This document shows, one piece after another, positions 1 through 7,577 of a stretch of DNA of 64,000 bases (positions are counted from its first letter, which is position 1; each line of letters begins with the position of its first letter). Made by a program: the position numbers and the translations under genes. Source of the DNA: CAWCPR01 sp963797475 (GTDB lineage Bacteria > Chloroflexota > Anaerolineae > Anaerolineales > UBA4823); the NCBI GenBank assembly GCA_963797475.1, contig CAWCPR010000001.1, positions 372,001-436,000 on the forward strand, written 5' to 3'. The notes under the pieces are model-generated. The model saw nothing but the letters and a program-made list of their open reading frames with translations. It did not search any database and had not been told where the DNA came from.

Positions 1-1
1 C

Positions 2-352
2 CGGCTGTTTTACGAGATCAATGGCTCGAAGTCCTCGATCTCCTGGGATTCTGAGCGGCCGAACGAGATGTGGATCGGGCACCGCTCGGAGGCAAACCAG
101 CACCTGCTCAAAGACCCCATCCTGCTCGCCCAGCCGGCCCGCGACCTGGCAGAATACCCCGGCGGGCACAACGAAGGCTTCCTGGATACCTTCAAACAGC
201 TTTTTCGCAAGGTATATGAATACATCCGGGCCGGAGATTTCAGCCAGGCGCCTGAGTTCCCAACCTTTGCGGATGGGCACTATGAAATGCTGCTGGTAGA
301 AGCCATCGAACGCAGCGCGGAAGAACAAAGCTGGGCTGCCGTTGGGCAGTGA
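2..352 (+). CDS. Gfo/Idh/MocA-family oxidoreductase, C-terminal part (start outside window)
   Basis: The reading frame is open from base 2 to the TGA at 350-352 and has no start inside the window, so only the last 116 residues are present. They read like the C-terminal alpha/beta domain of Gfo/Idh/MocA NAD(P)-dependent sugar dehydrogenases: F-Y-E-I-N-G-S-K beta strand, W-D-S-E-R-P-N-E, then D-L-A-E-Y-P-G-G-H-N-E-G-F-L-D-T-F-K and a helical tail. The family oxidises or isomerises sugars and inositols using a Rossmann domain that would lie upstream of the window. The next gene, a TIM-barrel sugar isomerase, follows after 27 nt on the same strand. A carbohydrate operon is therefore likely. The exact substrate cannot be told. 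Confidence 0.8.
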   Translation, partial: RLFYEINGSKSSISWDSERPNEMWIGHRSEANQHLLKDPILLAQPARDLAEYPGGHNEGFLDTFKQLFRKVYEYIRAGDFSQAPEFPTFADGHYEMLLVEAIERSAEEQSWAAVGQ

Positions 353-379
353 TCATAAATTTAAACCAAGGAGACGAAA

Positions 380-1294
380 ATGAAACTGGGACTTTTCACC
401 GCAGGTTTCCCGGGCAAATCTCTTGAAGAAGTGGCCGCCTGGGCCGCTGAAAATAAGTTCGAAACCCTGGAGATCGCCTGCTGGCCGGTTGGGAAGGCCG
501 ACCGGCGCTATGCCGGCGTCACGACCATGGATGTCAGCGATTTCACTCCGGCGAAAGCCAGGCAGGCCCTGGACGTCATCGGACAGCACGGCCTTTCGAT
601 CTCTGCACTGGGTTATTACCCCAACCCTTTGCACCCGGACCCCGAACACCGGAAGACGGTCATCGACCATCTGAAAAAGGTGGTCCTGGCTGCCGAGCAG
701 CTCGAGGTCCCCATTGTGGGCACCTTTATTGGCAAGGATAAAGACCGGACGGTGGACGCCAACCTGGAAGAATACGCGCGGGTCTGGCCGCCAATCGTCC
801 AGTTTGCTCGCGAGCATGGGGTAAAGATCGCCATCGAAAACTGCCCAATGCTCTTTTCCTATGACGAATGGCCCGGCGGGAACAACCTGGCAAGCAGCCC
901 GGCGATCTGGCGAAAAATGTGGGAGATCATCCCGGACGACAATTTTGGCCTCAACCTGGACCCCTCTCACCTGATCCTGCAAATGATCGATTACGTGCGG
1001 GTGGTCAAGGAGTTCAAGGACCGCATCTTTCACGTGCACGCCAAAGACCTGGCGATCGACCGCGAAGGCCTGTATCAAAACGGCGCGCTATCCCAGGGTA
1101 TGGGTTGGCAGGTGCCCAGGCTGCCCGGGTTGGGCGACATTGATTGGGCGAAATTCATCTCCGCCCTGTACCTGGTAGGCTACGATTACGTCATCAGCAT
1201 CGAACACGAAGACCGGGCGTTCGAGAAAACGGAGGAGCTGGTCAAACGCGGATTTCTACTTTCGCGTGACGTGCTGCGCCCCTACATCAAATGA
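380..1294 (+). CDS. sugar phosphate isomerase/epimerase (xylose isomerase-like TIM barrel)
   Basis: This 304-residue protein has the AP-endonuclease 2/xylose isomerase TIM-barrel fold. The four usual divalent-metal ligands are visible: Glu in I-A-I-E-N-C, Asp in L-N-L-D-P-S-H-L, His in F-H-V-H-A-K-D, and Glu in I-S-I-E-H-E-D near the C-terminus. The start is supported by an AAGGAGACG Shine-Dalgarno site just upstream of the ATG. Its stop overlaps the start of the ROK kinase (ATGA), and an oxidoreductase gene lies just upstream. The set suggests oxidation, isomerisation and phosphorylation of an unusual sugar or cyclitol. The family is well supported; the substrate is unknown. Confidence 0.85.
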   Translation: MKLGLFTAGFPGKSLEEVAAWAAENKFETLEIACWPVGKADRRYAGVTTMDVSDFTPAKARQALDVIGQHGLSISALGYYPNPLHPDPEHRKTVIDHLKKVVLAAEQLEVPIVGTFIGKDKDRTVDANLEEYARVWPPIVQFAREHGVKIAIENCPMLFSYDEWPGGNNLASSPAIWRKMWEIIPDDNFGLNLDPSHLILQMIDYVRVVKEFKDRIFHVHAKDLAIDREGLYQNGALSQGMGWQVPRLPGLGDIDWAKFISALYLVGYDYVISIEHEDRAFEKTEELVKRGFLLSRDVLRPYIK

Positions 1295-2256
1295 AATATA
1301 TCGGCCTGGATCTCGGCGGGACGAATCTCAAAGCCGGCATCGTCGATATCGCCAGCGGTGAAGTCAGCGGGTTAGAGACGACGCCAACCCTGGCGAAAGA
1401 AGGTCCCGAGGCGGTGATGAGACGCATGGCGCGGCTGGTGGACGGGATGCGCGCTACCTGCGCCTCCCAGGGCGTCGAGATCGGGGGCGTTGGGGTCGGG
1501 GCGCCCGGCGTCCTGGATATGGACAGCGGGTTAACCCTTTTCTTACCGAACCTGCCCGGCACCTGGCCAAACGTGCCGCTGCGGGATACCCTTTCCGATC
1601 TTACCGGGCTGCCGGTCCGGATTCTCAACGACGTGCGCGCCATCACCTATGCTGAATGGCGCTTCGGGGCCGGACGGGGCGCGGATACGATCGCATGCTT
1701 TGCGATTGGCACCGGCATCGGCGGCGGCCTGGTGCTGAACGGGCAACTGCACCTGGGAATGGGCGGGACAGGCGGCGAGCTGGGCCACCAGACAATTGAT
1801 TTAAACGGCCCGCTGTGCGGCTGCGGCAACCACGGCTGCCTGGAGGCCTATGCTTCCGGTCCGGCGATCGCAGCCATGGGATTGAAAGCCGTTACCCAGG
1901 GCTTGACCACCCGCATCGGCGAGCTGGCAGCCTATGATTTGAACCGGATCACCACCGAGCTCATCTACCAGGCGGCGATCGATGGGGACGCCATCGCCAG
2001 GGATATTTTCGAGCAAGCCGGCGTAAGCATCGGGGTCGCCGCGGCAAACATCTGCGTCATCATCGGACCGCAAAAGATCGTGATCGCCGGCGGGGTATCC
2101 AGGGCCGGCGATCTCTTGCTCAACCCGATCCGCCGCACGCTAAAGGAACGAGTCCACGTGATGCCGGTCGAAAATGTCGCAGTCGTCCGCTCCAGCCTGG
2201 GGGAAAATGCTGGCGTCATTGGGACGGCCCTTTGGGCCAGCGGCGATTCAGGATGA
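1291..2256 (+). CDS. ROK-family sugar kinase (glucokinase-like)
   Basis: A 321-residue cytoplasmic ROK kinase. The N-terminal phosphate-binding loop is D-L-G-G-T-N (residues 7-12). The catalytic base is Asp114 in L-N-D-V-R. The ATP site is G-T-G-I-G-G-G near 140-146. The ROK zinc site is complete, with E-x-G-H (His166) and C-G-C-G-N-H-G-C (Cys176, Cys178, Cys183). No N-terminal winged-helix domain is present, so this is an enzyme and not a NagC/XylR-type repressor. The start codon overlaps the stop of the isomerase gene by four bases, indicating translational coupling. It probably phosphorylates glucose or the sugar handled by the upstream genes. Confidence 0.9.
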   Translation: MKYIGLDLGGTNLKAGIVDIASGEVSGLETTPTLAKEGPEAVMRRMARLVDGMRATCASQGVEIGGVGVGAPGVLDMDSGLTLFLPNLPGTWPNVPLRDTLSDLTGLPVRILNDVRAITYAEWRFGAGRGADTIACFAIGTGIGGGLVLNGQLHLGMGGTGGELGHQTIDLNGPLCGCGNHGCLEAYASGPAIAAMGLKAVTQGLTTRIGELAAYDLNRITTELIYQAAIDGDAIARDIFEQAGVSIGVAAANICVIIGPQKIVIAGGVSRAGDLLLNPIRRTLKERVHVMPVENVAVVRSSLGENAGVIGTALWASGDSG

Positions 2257-2287
2257 GCGCTTGAGGCATCCCGCGGATGGCTCGAAT

Positions 2288-2338
2288 CGCCCTCTGAAGT
2301 TACTCCAAACCCGCTTTCTTGAGAAACTGCAGAGGGCG
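2288..2338. repeat. 9-bp inverted repeat between sugar operon and Ntn hydrolase
   Basis: CGCCCTCTG at 2288-2296 is the perfect reverse complement of CAGAGGGCG at 2330-2338, with a 33-nt spacer. The right arm touches the TATAAT of the next gene and the spacer contains its likely -35. It could be a weak terminator for the sugar operon or an operator over the promoter. There is no T-tract, so the operator reading is at least as good. Confidence 0.4.
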
Positions 2339-2345
2339 TTATAAT
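2319..2345 (+). promoter_or_regulatory. sigma-70 type promoter giving a leaderless transcript
   Basis: A perfect TATAAT lies at 2340-2345, with TTGAGA at 2319-2324 (15-bp spacer, short). Only eight bases separate the -10 box from the ATG at 2354, and no Shine-Dalgarno fits between them. Transcription would start at or next to the A of the ATG, giving a leaderless mRNA. Confidence 0.55.
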
Positions 2346-2353
2346 TAGGCCGC

Positions 2354-3226
2354 ATGTGCACAAGCTTTGCTGTCTACAATTCCAGGCCGTACTACGGGAT
2401 GAACTTCGACTTTCCGGATGTCGAGCTCATCTTTCGTTTGGCAGCCGGGCGCAGCGGACCTGTGTTCTATTTGTGCTTTGAATGGAATGGGGCGGTCAAT
2501 GAAGTCGCCGGCATGAATACAGCCGGGTTGTTTTCGGCTGCCCAGATCCTGGTCGCCCATTTCGAGATCGAGCCTCCGCCCCGCGAAGATCTCGTGCGGC
2601 CTTACGAAATCTTTTCTCACGCCCTAAAAAACAGCGATCGCATTGCAGAAGTTCTTGAATTCCTGGGCGAACGGCGCCTGGGTTACACCACTTTGCGTAA
2701 AGGCCACCAGTTGTACGCCGATCGCTTCGGGAACACCTGCGTTCTCGAGCCGTCCCCACAAGGCAACCGCATCTACTGCTCCAGCGAGCCTTTCGCGGTC
2801 CTGGCAAACCGGCCTTTAAAGCGGGAGCTGGAAAGAGCAGCGGCTGGCGCCGGGCAGCCAGGGGCGGACAGGTTTCAAACAGCGCATTCTTTAATCCGAG
2901 AAAAGCTGGCCTGCGGCGATGGGAATCACGGAAATGCGGGCCCGGATTTCCGGCCGGGTAGGAGCTTCCACCTGGAAGATGGCTTAGAAATCCTGCGCCG
3001 CACCGCCCTGACCCAAGGTAGATTTACCACGCAGTCTTCGATGGTTTGCGACCCACAAGCCGGAGAGATCTATCTGGCTCTACACCGGGATTTCTCCAGG
3101 CTTTGGAAATTGAGCCTGATCGAAGGGACGATCGAGACCTTTTCCGGTTTCAGCACGCATTGCAAGCTGCCCGTGGGCGATGCCGGGGTTGCCGCTTCGT
3201 ATTTGAGCGCAATCGCAAGGGAATAA
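2354..3226 (+). CDS. Ntn-hydrolase, linear amide C-N hydrolase (C45/choloylglycine hydrolase-like)
   Basis: A 290-residue protein beginning Met-Cys-Thr-Ser-Phe. After removal of Met1, Cys2 becomes the N-terminal nucleophile, as in penicillin V acylase, bile salt hydrolase and the acyl-CoA:6-APA acyltransferase-like (C45) group. Further family features are the early Asn in Y-G-M-N-F-D-F, and E-W-N-G-A-V-N-E-V-A-G-M-N-T-A-G-L near residue 50, where the Asn-Thr-x-Gly turn is typical. The family hydrolyses linear amides such as N-acyl amino acids or acyl-homoserine lactones, or processes small peptides. No signal peptide is seen, so it should be cytoplasmic. It appears monocistronic, with its own leaderless promoter. 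The substrate cannot be assigned. Confidence 0.75.
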   Translation: MCTSFAVYNSRPYYGMNFDFPDVELIFRLAAGRSGPVFYLCFEWNGAVNEVAGMNTAGLFSAAQILVAHFEIEPPPREDLVRPYEIFSHALKNSDRIAEVLEFLGERRLGYTTLRKGHQLYADRFGNTCVLEPSPQGNRIYCSSEPFAVLANRPLKRELERAAAGAGQPGADRFQTAHSLIREKLACGDGNHGNAGPDFRPGRSFHLEDGLEILRRTALTQGRFTTQSSMVCDPQAGEIYLALHRDFSRLWKLSLIEGTIETFSGFSTHCKLPVGDAGVAASYLSAIARE

Positions 3227-3344
3227 ACTGCCCTTCCAGCTTTCCAGGCCTGCGCTTACAATTATTCCCGGCATTTTAAGCTGCCGTCCTTGGAAAACGC
3301 CGTCTTTTTAAGACCATCTCAAATTACCAAAGGAAACCTCGTAT

Positions 3345-3914
3345 ATGGGCAAGCACTTAAAAACCTTGCTGGTTATTTGCACCCTGGCGCTGGCTGCTTT
3401 CAGTTTGTTCGGCTGCAGCGCGAGTCCCCAGCCTTCCGCAACACCGGTTATCGTGACCGTGGTCAGCACCGTACCGGTCGAAGTCACCCGCATCGTTGAA
3501 GTCCCCCAAACGGTTGAAGTGACTCGCCAGGTCGTCGTGACCCAAATCGTTGAAGTCCCGGTCACCCCTGCGCCGACTGCCACAGTCGCAGCTACCTCCA
3601 CCCCAACCGCGGCCGCATTCGTGGCTGCGTTCCCCACCGCGACTTTTCCTGAAGGGAAAGTGCAGGGCTATTCTTATCTCAAGATTATCAACGAGACCGA
3701 AGATCTTTTGACGGTGACCATCGACGGGCCAATCTTTGGCGCCTATTCCGTTTCCGGGAACGCTTCGATCATTAAAGAGGTGAAAGAGGGGACATATACT
3801 TACGTCGTAGAGCACGAGGCCAGGATCATTTATCGCGGCACGATGAAGATCACCAACCCGGATAAGCACGAGCTCGTCTTGCATGACGACAAGGCCGTAT
3901 TTCGGGTGCCTTAA
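3345..3914 (+). CDS. secreted lipoprotein with V/E/T-P-rich linker, function unknown
   Basis: A 189-residue lipoprotein. The type II signal peptide ends in L-F-G-C with the lipidated Cys at residue 24. Residues 35-75 are a low-complexity linker of V-E-V-T-R-I-V-E-V-P-type units, which I associate with Chloroflexota lipoproteins, followed by a T/P/A-rich stretch. The C-terminal ~80 residues look like a small beta-rich domain (Y-S-Y-L-K-I-I-N-E-T; I-Y-R-G-T-M-K-I-T). An AAAGGAAA ribosome-binding site precedes the ATG. It is probably tethered to the outer face of the membrane. I do not recognise the C-terminal domain and assign no function. Confidence 0.75.
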   Translation: MGKHLKTLLVICTLALAAFSLFGCSASPQPSATPVIVTVVSTVPVEVTRIVEVPQTVEVTRQVVVTQIVEVPVTPAPTATVAATSTPTAAAFVAAFPTATFPEGKVQGYSYLKIINETEDLLTVTIDGPIFGAYSVSGNASIIKEVKEGTYTYVVEHEARIIYRGTMKITNPDKHELVLHDDKAVFRVP

Positions 3915-3924
3915 ATTGAAAATA

Positions 3925-3953
3925 TTGACTTTCCGGATGAAATATTGTAAATT
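3925..3953 (+). promoter_or_regulatory. candidate promoter of the partner-switching module
   Basis: TTGACT at 3925-3930 and TAAATT at 3948-3953 are separated by 17 bp. The ATG at 3966 follows 12 bases after the -10 and has no Shine-Dalgarno sequence, so this transcript would also be leaderless or nearly so. Confidence 0.4.
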
Positions 3954-3965
3954 ACTTGAAACCAA

Positions 3966-4394
3966 ATGGGACTGGTAACCTCATACGTGTTTCGTGCGGA
4001 GATAAATCGCCTGCCAGAAGTACGCCGTTTTATCAGCGAAAGCGCAGACGAATTGGGTATTGAACCATCCGCCCGGTACGATATCCTCCTGGCGGTCACC
4101 GAGATGGTCACCAACATCATCCTGCACGGATACCGGGAACAGCCCGGCACGATTGAATTGCTTGTGGCCCGTGATGGTGATGAGTTTATAATCTACATCA
4201 GGGATCAGGCTCCGCCATTCGACCCAACCCAGGCGCCAACCCCGGACGTAAGCTTGCCTTTAGAAAAAAGGCCTATTGGCGGGTTGGGGATTCATCTGAC
4301 CAGGCATTTTGTCGATGAAATGGTGTACCACTACGATCCCGGAAAGGGGAACGAGCTCAAACTGGTGAAAAGGGGAGTTATTCGAGAATCATAA
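3966..4394 (+). CDS. RsbW/SpoIIAB-like anti-sigma serine/threonine kinase (HATPase_c)
   Basis: A 142-residue GHKL-fold kinase. The N-box is visible (E-M-V-T-N-I-I-L-H-G-Y; Glu46 and Asn50), as are R-D-Q-A-P-P-F-D-P (Asp80, where the family usually has D-x-G-x-P-F) and the G-box G-G-L-G-I-H (105-110). Proteins of this family bind a sigma factor or other partner and phosphorylate a STAS-domain antagonist. Two STAS genes and a PP2C phosphatase follow immediately, which completes the partner-switching set. No sigma factor gene is adjacent, so the target may be one of the sigma factors elsewhere, or a non-sigma output. Confidence 0.88.
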   Translation: MGLVTSYVFRAEINRLPEVRRFISESADELGIEPSARYDILLAVTEMVTNIILHGYREQPGTIELLVARDGDEFIIYIRDQAPPFDPTQAPTPDVSLPLEKRPIGGLGIHLTRHFVDEMVYHYDPGKGNELKLVKRGVIRES

Positions 4395-4486
4395 CAGTGT
4401 CGGGCGCTTTGCCCCTGGCCGCAGGCCAGTGGTCGGCGCACCACGCATTATGATGAATAGAGAGACATCATATTAGGGAGGCAAGA

Positions 4487-4900
4487 ATGCAGTTGACCGT
4501 AGAGCAAGCTCAAGGAAAAGTCCCGGTCACCGTCCTCAGGCTGCATGGGGAGCTGGATGCGTCGAACTTCGAATCGATCATCAGCAAGACGAAAGAACTC
4601 CAGAAAGGCGGCGCTCGCTATGTGCTTTTGGATTTTGGCGATCTGTCGTTTATGAGCAGCTCAGGCATCGTCGCTTTGCACAGCATCATTTTGCTGATGC
4701 GGGGCGAACAGCCGCATGAACTCGAGGCAGGTTGGAATGTGTTCCATGCCATCGAACGAGACCGCACATCCGGATTATCGCCGTACGTAAAAATCCTCAA
4801 CCCCCAACCCAAAGTGGCGTCGACATTGCAGAAAACCGGCATGGATGGATTCTGTGAGATCTACACTGACTTGCAAACCGCTATCGCCTCTTTTGGGTAA
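4487..4900 (+). CDS. STAS-domain anti-sigma factor antagonist (first copy)
   Basis: A 137-residue single STAS domain of the SpoIIAA/RsbV type. The phosphorylation loop reads L-S-F-M-S-S-S-G-I; aligned with M-D-S-S-G-L of SpoIIAA, the acceptor is Ser58 and the preceding Asp is replaced by Ser57. The region around residues 74-100 is longer than in canonical RsbV. An AGGGAGG ribosome-binding site precedes the ATG. A second STAS gene follows 20 nt later. The protein should bind the RsbW-like kinase when unphosphorylated and be reset by the CNB-PP2C phosphatase downstream. Confidence 0.88.
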   Translation: MQLTVEQAQGKVPVTVLRLHGELDASNFESIISKTKELQKGGARYVLLDFGDLSFMSSSGIVALHSIILLMRGEQPHELEAGWNVFHAIERDRTSGLSPYVKILNPQPKVASTLQKTGMDGFCEIYTDLQTAIASFG

Positions 4901-4920
4901 TACGAACGGAGGTTCCCGCT

Positions 4921-5328
4921 ATGGAAATCCATATCAAACAAGAATTGGGTCAGGCAGTCCCGGTGACGGTCTTTCAAATCGAAGGGGATTTGATCACCGA
5001 AAGCGAGCTTGTGAGCCAGGCAAAATTGGCGCATGAGTCCGGCGCCCAAAACATCTTGATCGACCTCAGCGAGGTGCCCTATGTCTCCAGCGTCGGCCTG
5101 AGGGCGCTGCACGAGATCTTCGTCATGCTGACCACCAGCGCTCCCAGTGAGAGCGACGCGGTCATCAAGCGCGGGATCGCCGATGGGACCTTTAAGTCCC
5201 CCCATCTCAAGCTGCTCTGTCCGAACAAACACGTTTTTGATGTGTTAAAAGTGACCGGATACGATATGTTCCTGGACATCTTCAAGGATTATTCGCGGGC
5301 AGTCGCTTCTTTTCAAGCCGCCGGATGA
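4921..5328 (+). CDS. STAS-domain anti-sigma factor antagonist (second copy)
   Basis: A 135-residue STAS protein, paralogous to the preceding gene with a matching layout and a similar extra segment before the C-terminal helix. Its loop reads V-P-Y-V-S-S-V-G-L-R, placing the acceptor Ser at 57, with the usual Asp replaced by Ser56 and the next Ser by Val. The stop overlaps the ATG of the phosphatase gene by four bases (ATGA), so the two are translationally coupled. Tandem antagonists with slightly different loops suggest two inputs, or competition for the one kinase. The function is inferred from family and context. Confidence 0.87.
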   Translation: MEIHIKQELGQAVPVTVFQIEGDLITESELVSQAKLAHESGAQNILIDLSEVPYVSSVGLRALHEIFVMLTTSAPSESDAVIKRGIADGTFKSPHLKLLCPNKHVFDVLKVTGYDMFLDIFKDYSRAVASFQAAG

Positions 5329-6563
5329 ATAAAACCCTGATCCAAGAAGTCCCGCTGTTCTCCGGATTGCCCCCAGCCGAGATCGATACCCTGGCTGCTG
5401 AGCTGGAAGAGCGAACGTATCCGGTGGGCACGATTCTGTTCCGTGAAGGAGAACCAGGCGACTGTTTTTACATCCTCCTGGCGGGAGAGGTTGCAATTCT
5501 CAAGGCGATGGACACCCCGAACGAGCGAAAGTTAGCCCATCGCGTTGCAGGGGAGTTTATCGGCGAGATGGGCTTGCTCAACCGGGATGGATTGCGCACA
5601 GCCAGCGGGCGGGTTGAGCAAGAAGTCCATATTCTGGAGATGTCGCGCCAGGATTTCGACGCCCTGCTCCAGCGGGTGCCGGCGCTTGTCTACGAAATGC
5701 TGCGCGTCTTGAGCGCGCGCCTGCGCGACGCCAACGACATCACCATCCATGACTTGATCGAAAAAAACTTACAGTTGGAAAAGGCCTACGCCAGCTTACA
5801 GGCGGCCCAACAGCAGATCATTGAAAAAGAGATCCTCGAACGCGAATTGATGCAAGCCCGCGATATCCAGGAGAGCATGCTGCCGCAATCCTTGCCGTTA
5901 ATCGAGGCTTACGAGATCGGGGCGCGCATGGTGCCTGCCCGGATGGTTGGCGGGGATTTCTACGATGTGATCCTGCTCGGGCCAGACGAATTGGGGATTG
6001 TGATCGGCGACGTAAGCGGAAAAGGCGTGCCGGCAGCCCTGTTCATGGCGCAGACGTGCAGCCTGCTGCGGGCCGAAGCGCATCCTGGCGACAGCCCGGG
6101 GCAGGTGCTGCAGCGTGTGAACCACCTCCTGTTGGGAATGAACGCCAAGGGTTTATTCGTCACGGTTCTCTACGGCGTCCTGCGTCCTTCCACAGGTGAA
6201 TTTGTGTACGCCCGGGCCGGGCATGAGCCGCTGATCCTGATGGACAGGTCCGGCAAGGCCAGCCTGGCGCCATTGCAGAAAAGCCACGTGCTCGGCTTGT
6301 TTGCCGAACCGGTGCTTGAATCACAATCCACTTCGGTCCCACCCGGCGGCGCGCTGCTGATCTATACGGACGGCGTTACCGAAGCTCGCAACCCCCAGGG
6401 CGGTTTTTTCGATTTGGACAATTTCCTGGCCGTCCTGCCGGCGATGTTGGAGTGCACGGCCCAGGAAATCTGCAATGAAGTGATCGACATCCTGGCGGAA
6501 TATCATGGTAGCGCCCCCCAGGCGGACGATATCACCCTGGTAGCGCTCAAATCGCTCCGCTGA
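5325..6563 (+). CDS. cyclic nucleotide-binding domain + SpoIIE-type PP2C phosphatase
   Basis: A 412-residue cytoplasmic fusion. Residues ~5-125 form a CNB/CRP-like domain (I-L-F-R-E-G-E-P-G-D) with a phosphate-binding cassette F-I-G-E-M-G-L-L...R-T-A (Glu81, Arg91). Residues ~140-180 form a coiled-coil linker. Residues ~190-412 form a PPM/SpoIIE phosphatase with M-V-G-G-D-F-Y-D (Asp211, Asp214), G-D-V-S-G-K-G-V-P-A-A (Asp229), D-G-V-T-E-A and A-D-D-I-T-L-V, the metal-binding acid set. It should dephosphorylate the STAS proteins encoded just upstream, with the CNB domain as sensor. A close paralogue lies at 25067-26305. Confidence 0.92.
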   Translation: MNKTLIQEVPLFSGLPPAEIDTLAAELEERTYPVGTILFREGEPGDCFYILLAGEVAILKAMDTPNERKLAHRVAGEFIGEMGLLNRDGLRTASGRVEQEVHILEMSRQDFDALLQRVPALVYEMLRVLSARLRDANDITIHDLIEKNLQLEKAYASLQAAQQQIIEKEILERELMQARDIQESMLPQSLPLIEAYEIGARMVPARMVGGDFYDVILLGPDELGIVIGDVSGKGVPAALFMAQTCSLLRAEAHPGDSPGQVLQRVNHLLLGMNAKGLFVTVLYGVLRPSTGEFVYARAGHEPLILMDRSGKASLAPLQKSHVLGLFAEPVLESQSTSVPPGGALLIYTDGVTEARNPQGGFFDLDNFLAVLPAMLECTAQEICNEVIDILAEYHGSAPQADDITLVALKSLR

Positions 6564-6693
6564 GGCGCGGGCCAAGCCTGGACCCGGCGTTTACGAAAAC
6601 CGGGCATTATCGTTAATTTACCCCCTGAATACCAAAAAAATTGTTCTCCTTTAGCCCACACTTAGATCATAAAACGCCCTTGGATGCTCGCTC

Positions 6694-7551
6694 TCAATTT
6701 ATGCTTCCTGCGGTTGTTGGCTGGAGCAACGATTCGGCGACCGGTTTCTTCGCTAAATTCCGGGGGCGATAAATGAAGATAATCGCTACCACAATAATGC
6801 CAAGCAAGGGACCGGCAGTCATATAGAAGGACATGGCAGGCATCAAGCCCAGCACCCCGGTCAGGAACCCGGTCATGTTGTAGGCGAAGTGCGCCAGGAT
6901 GGTGATGTTCAAACTGCCACGCGTGTTGTTATACAGCCAGGTCAGATAAATCGTAACGGTGACCACCAGAACCAGGTAAATCGGAAACGGGATGCTCATT
7001 TGGGTGGCGCCGCTGATGAAGAACAGCGGGATATGCCAACAAGTCCAGATCACCCCAAGGATGAGGCTGGAAACCAGGGCGCTGTACTTTGCCTGCAAAC
7101 GCGGCAGAGCGAACCCGCGCCATCCCAGCTCCTCAGCAATCGGGCCGGAGAACAGGGTGAAGATAACCGTCCCTGTCATGCTAAAGAGGGTTTCGCCCGG
7201 CTTGAGGCCGAGGCTCGGATTCCCAAGGGCCTTGTAGATCAGGCTGATCACTAATGGTCCCAAAAAGAGAAATGCCGCCGCGAAATACCAGAAAAAGCCC
7301 ACCTTCCAGCGAGTAAATCCGGAAAGCAGGCGTTTGATTTCAGGCATCCCACCGATGACACCTGCGATAATCAAGGCGCTAAAACTGGGGCTGAAAATTC
7401 CTAAGAACCAGACCAGCGACCAGGGCTGCAAGGGTGTGGAGGGTTTCAAATAGATGAACCCAAAGTCCACGACGAACGTGATCAGGTAGGAAAGGACAAA
7501 GAAAGAGACGAGCTGGTGTTTCTTGATCCAATTTACGAGCGCTGAAATCAT
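6694..7551 (-). CDS. CPBP-family intramembrane metalloprotease
   Basis: A 285-residue protein with seven or eight hydrophobic segments. The CPBP (Abi/Rce1-like) motifs are present: E-E-x-x-x-R as A-E-E-L-G-W-R-G (Glu140, Glu141, Arg145), then W-x-x-W-H (His173), then A-H-F-A-Y-N (His221). These glutamates and histidines form the catalytic site in Rce1-type proteases. I chose the ATG at 7551 because GGAGAATAAAC precedes it; a TTG at 7572 would add seven residues. It is the last of five minus-strand genes, four of which encode CPBP proteins. The substrate is unknown. Some CPBP proteins give bacteriocin self-immunity. Confidence 0.85.
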   Translation of the reverse strand: MISALVNWIKKHQLVSFFVLSYLITFVVDFGFIYLKPSTPLQPWSLVWFLGIFSPSFSALIIAGVIGGMPEIKRLLSGFTRWKVGFFWYFAAAFLFLGPLVISLIYKALGNPSLGLKPGETLFSMTGTVIFTLFSGPIAEELGWRGFALPRLQAKYSALVSSLILGVIWTCWHIPLFFISGATQMSIPFPIYLVLVVTVTIYLTWLYNNTRGSLNITILAHFAYNMTGFLTGVLGLMPAMSFYMTAGPLLGIIVVAIIFIYRPRNLAKKPVAESLLQPTTAGSIN

Positions 7552-7577
7552 GTTTATTCTCCGGTTTTTCAAGCAGG

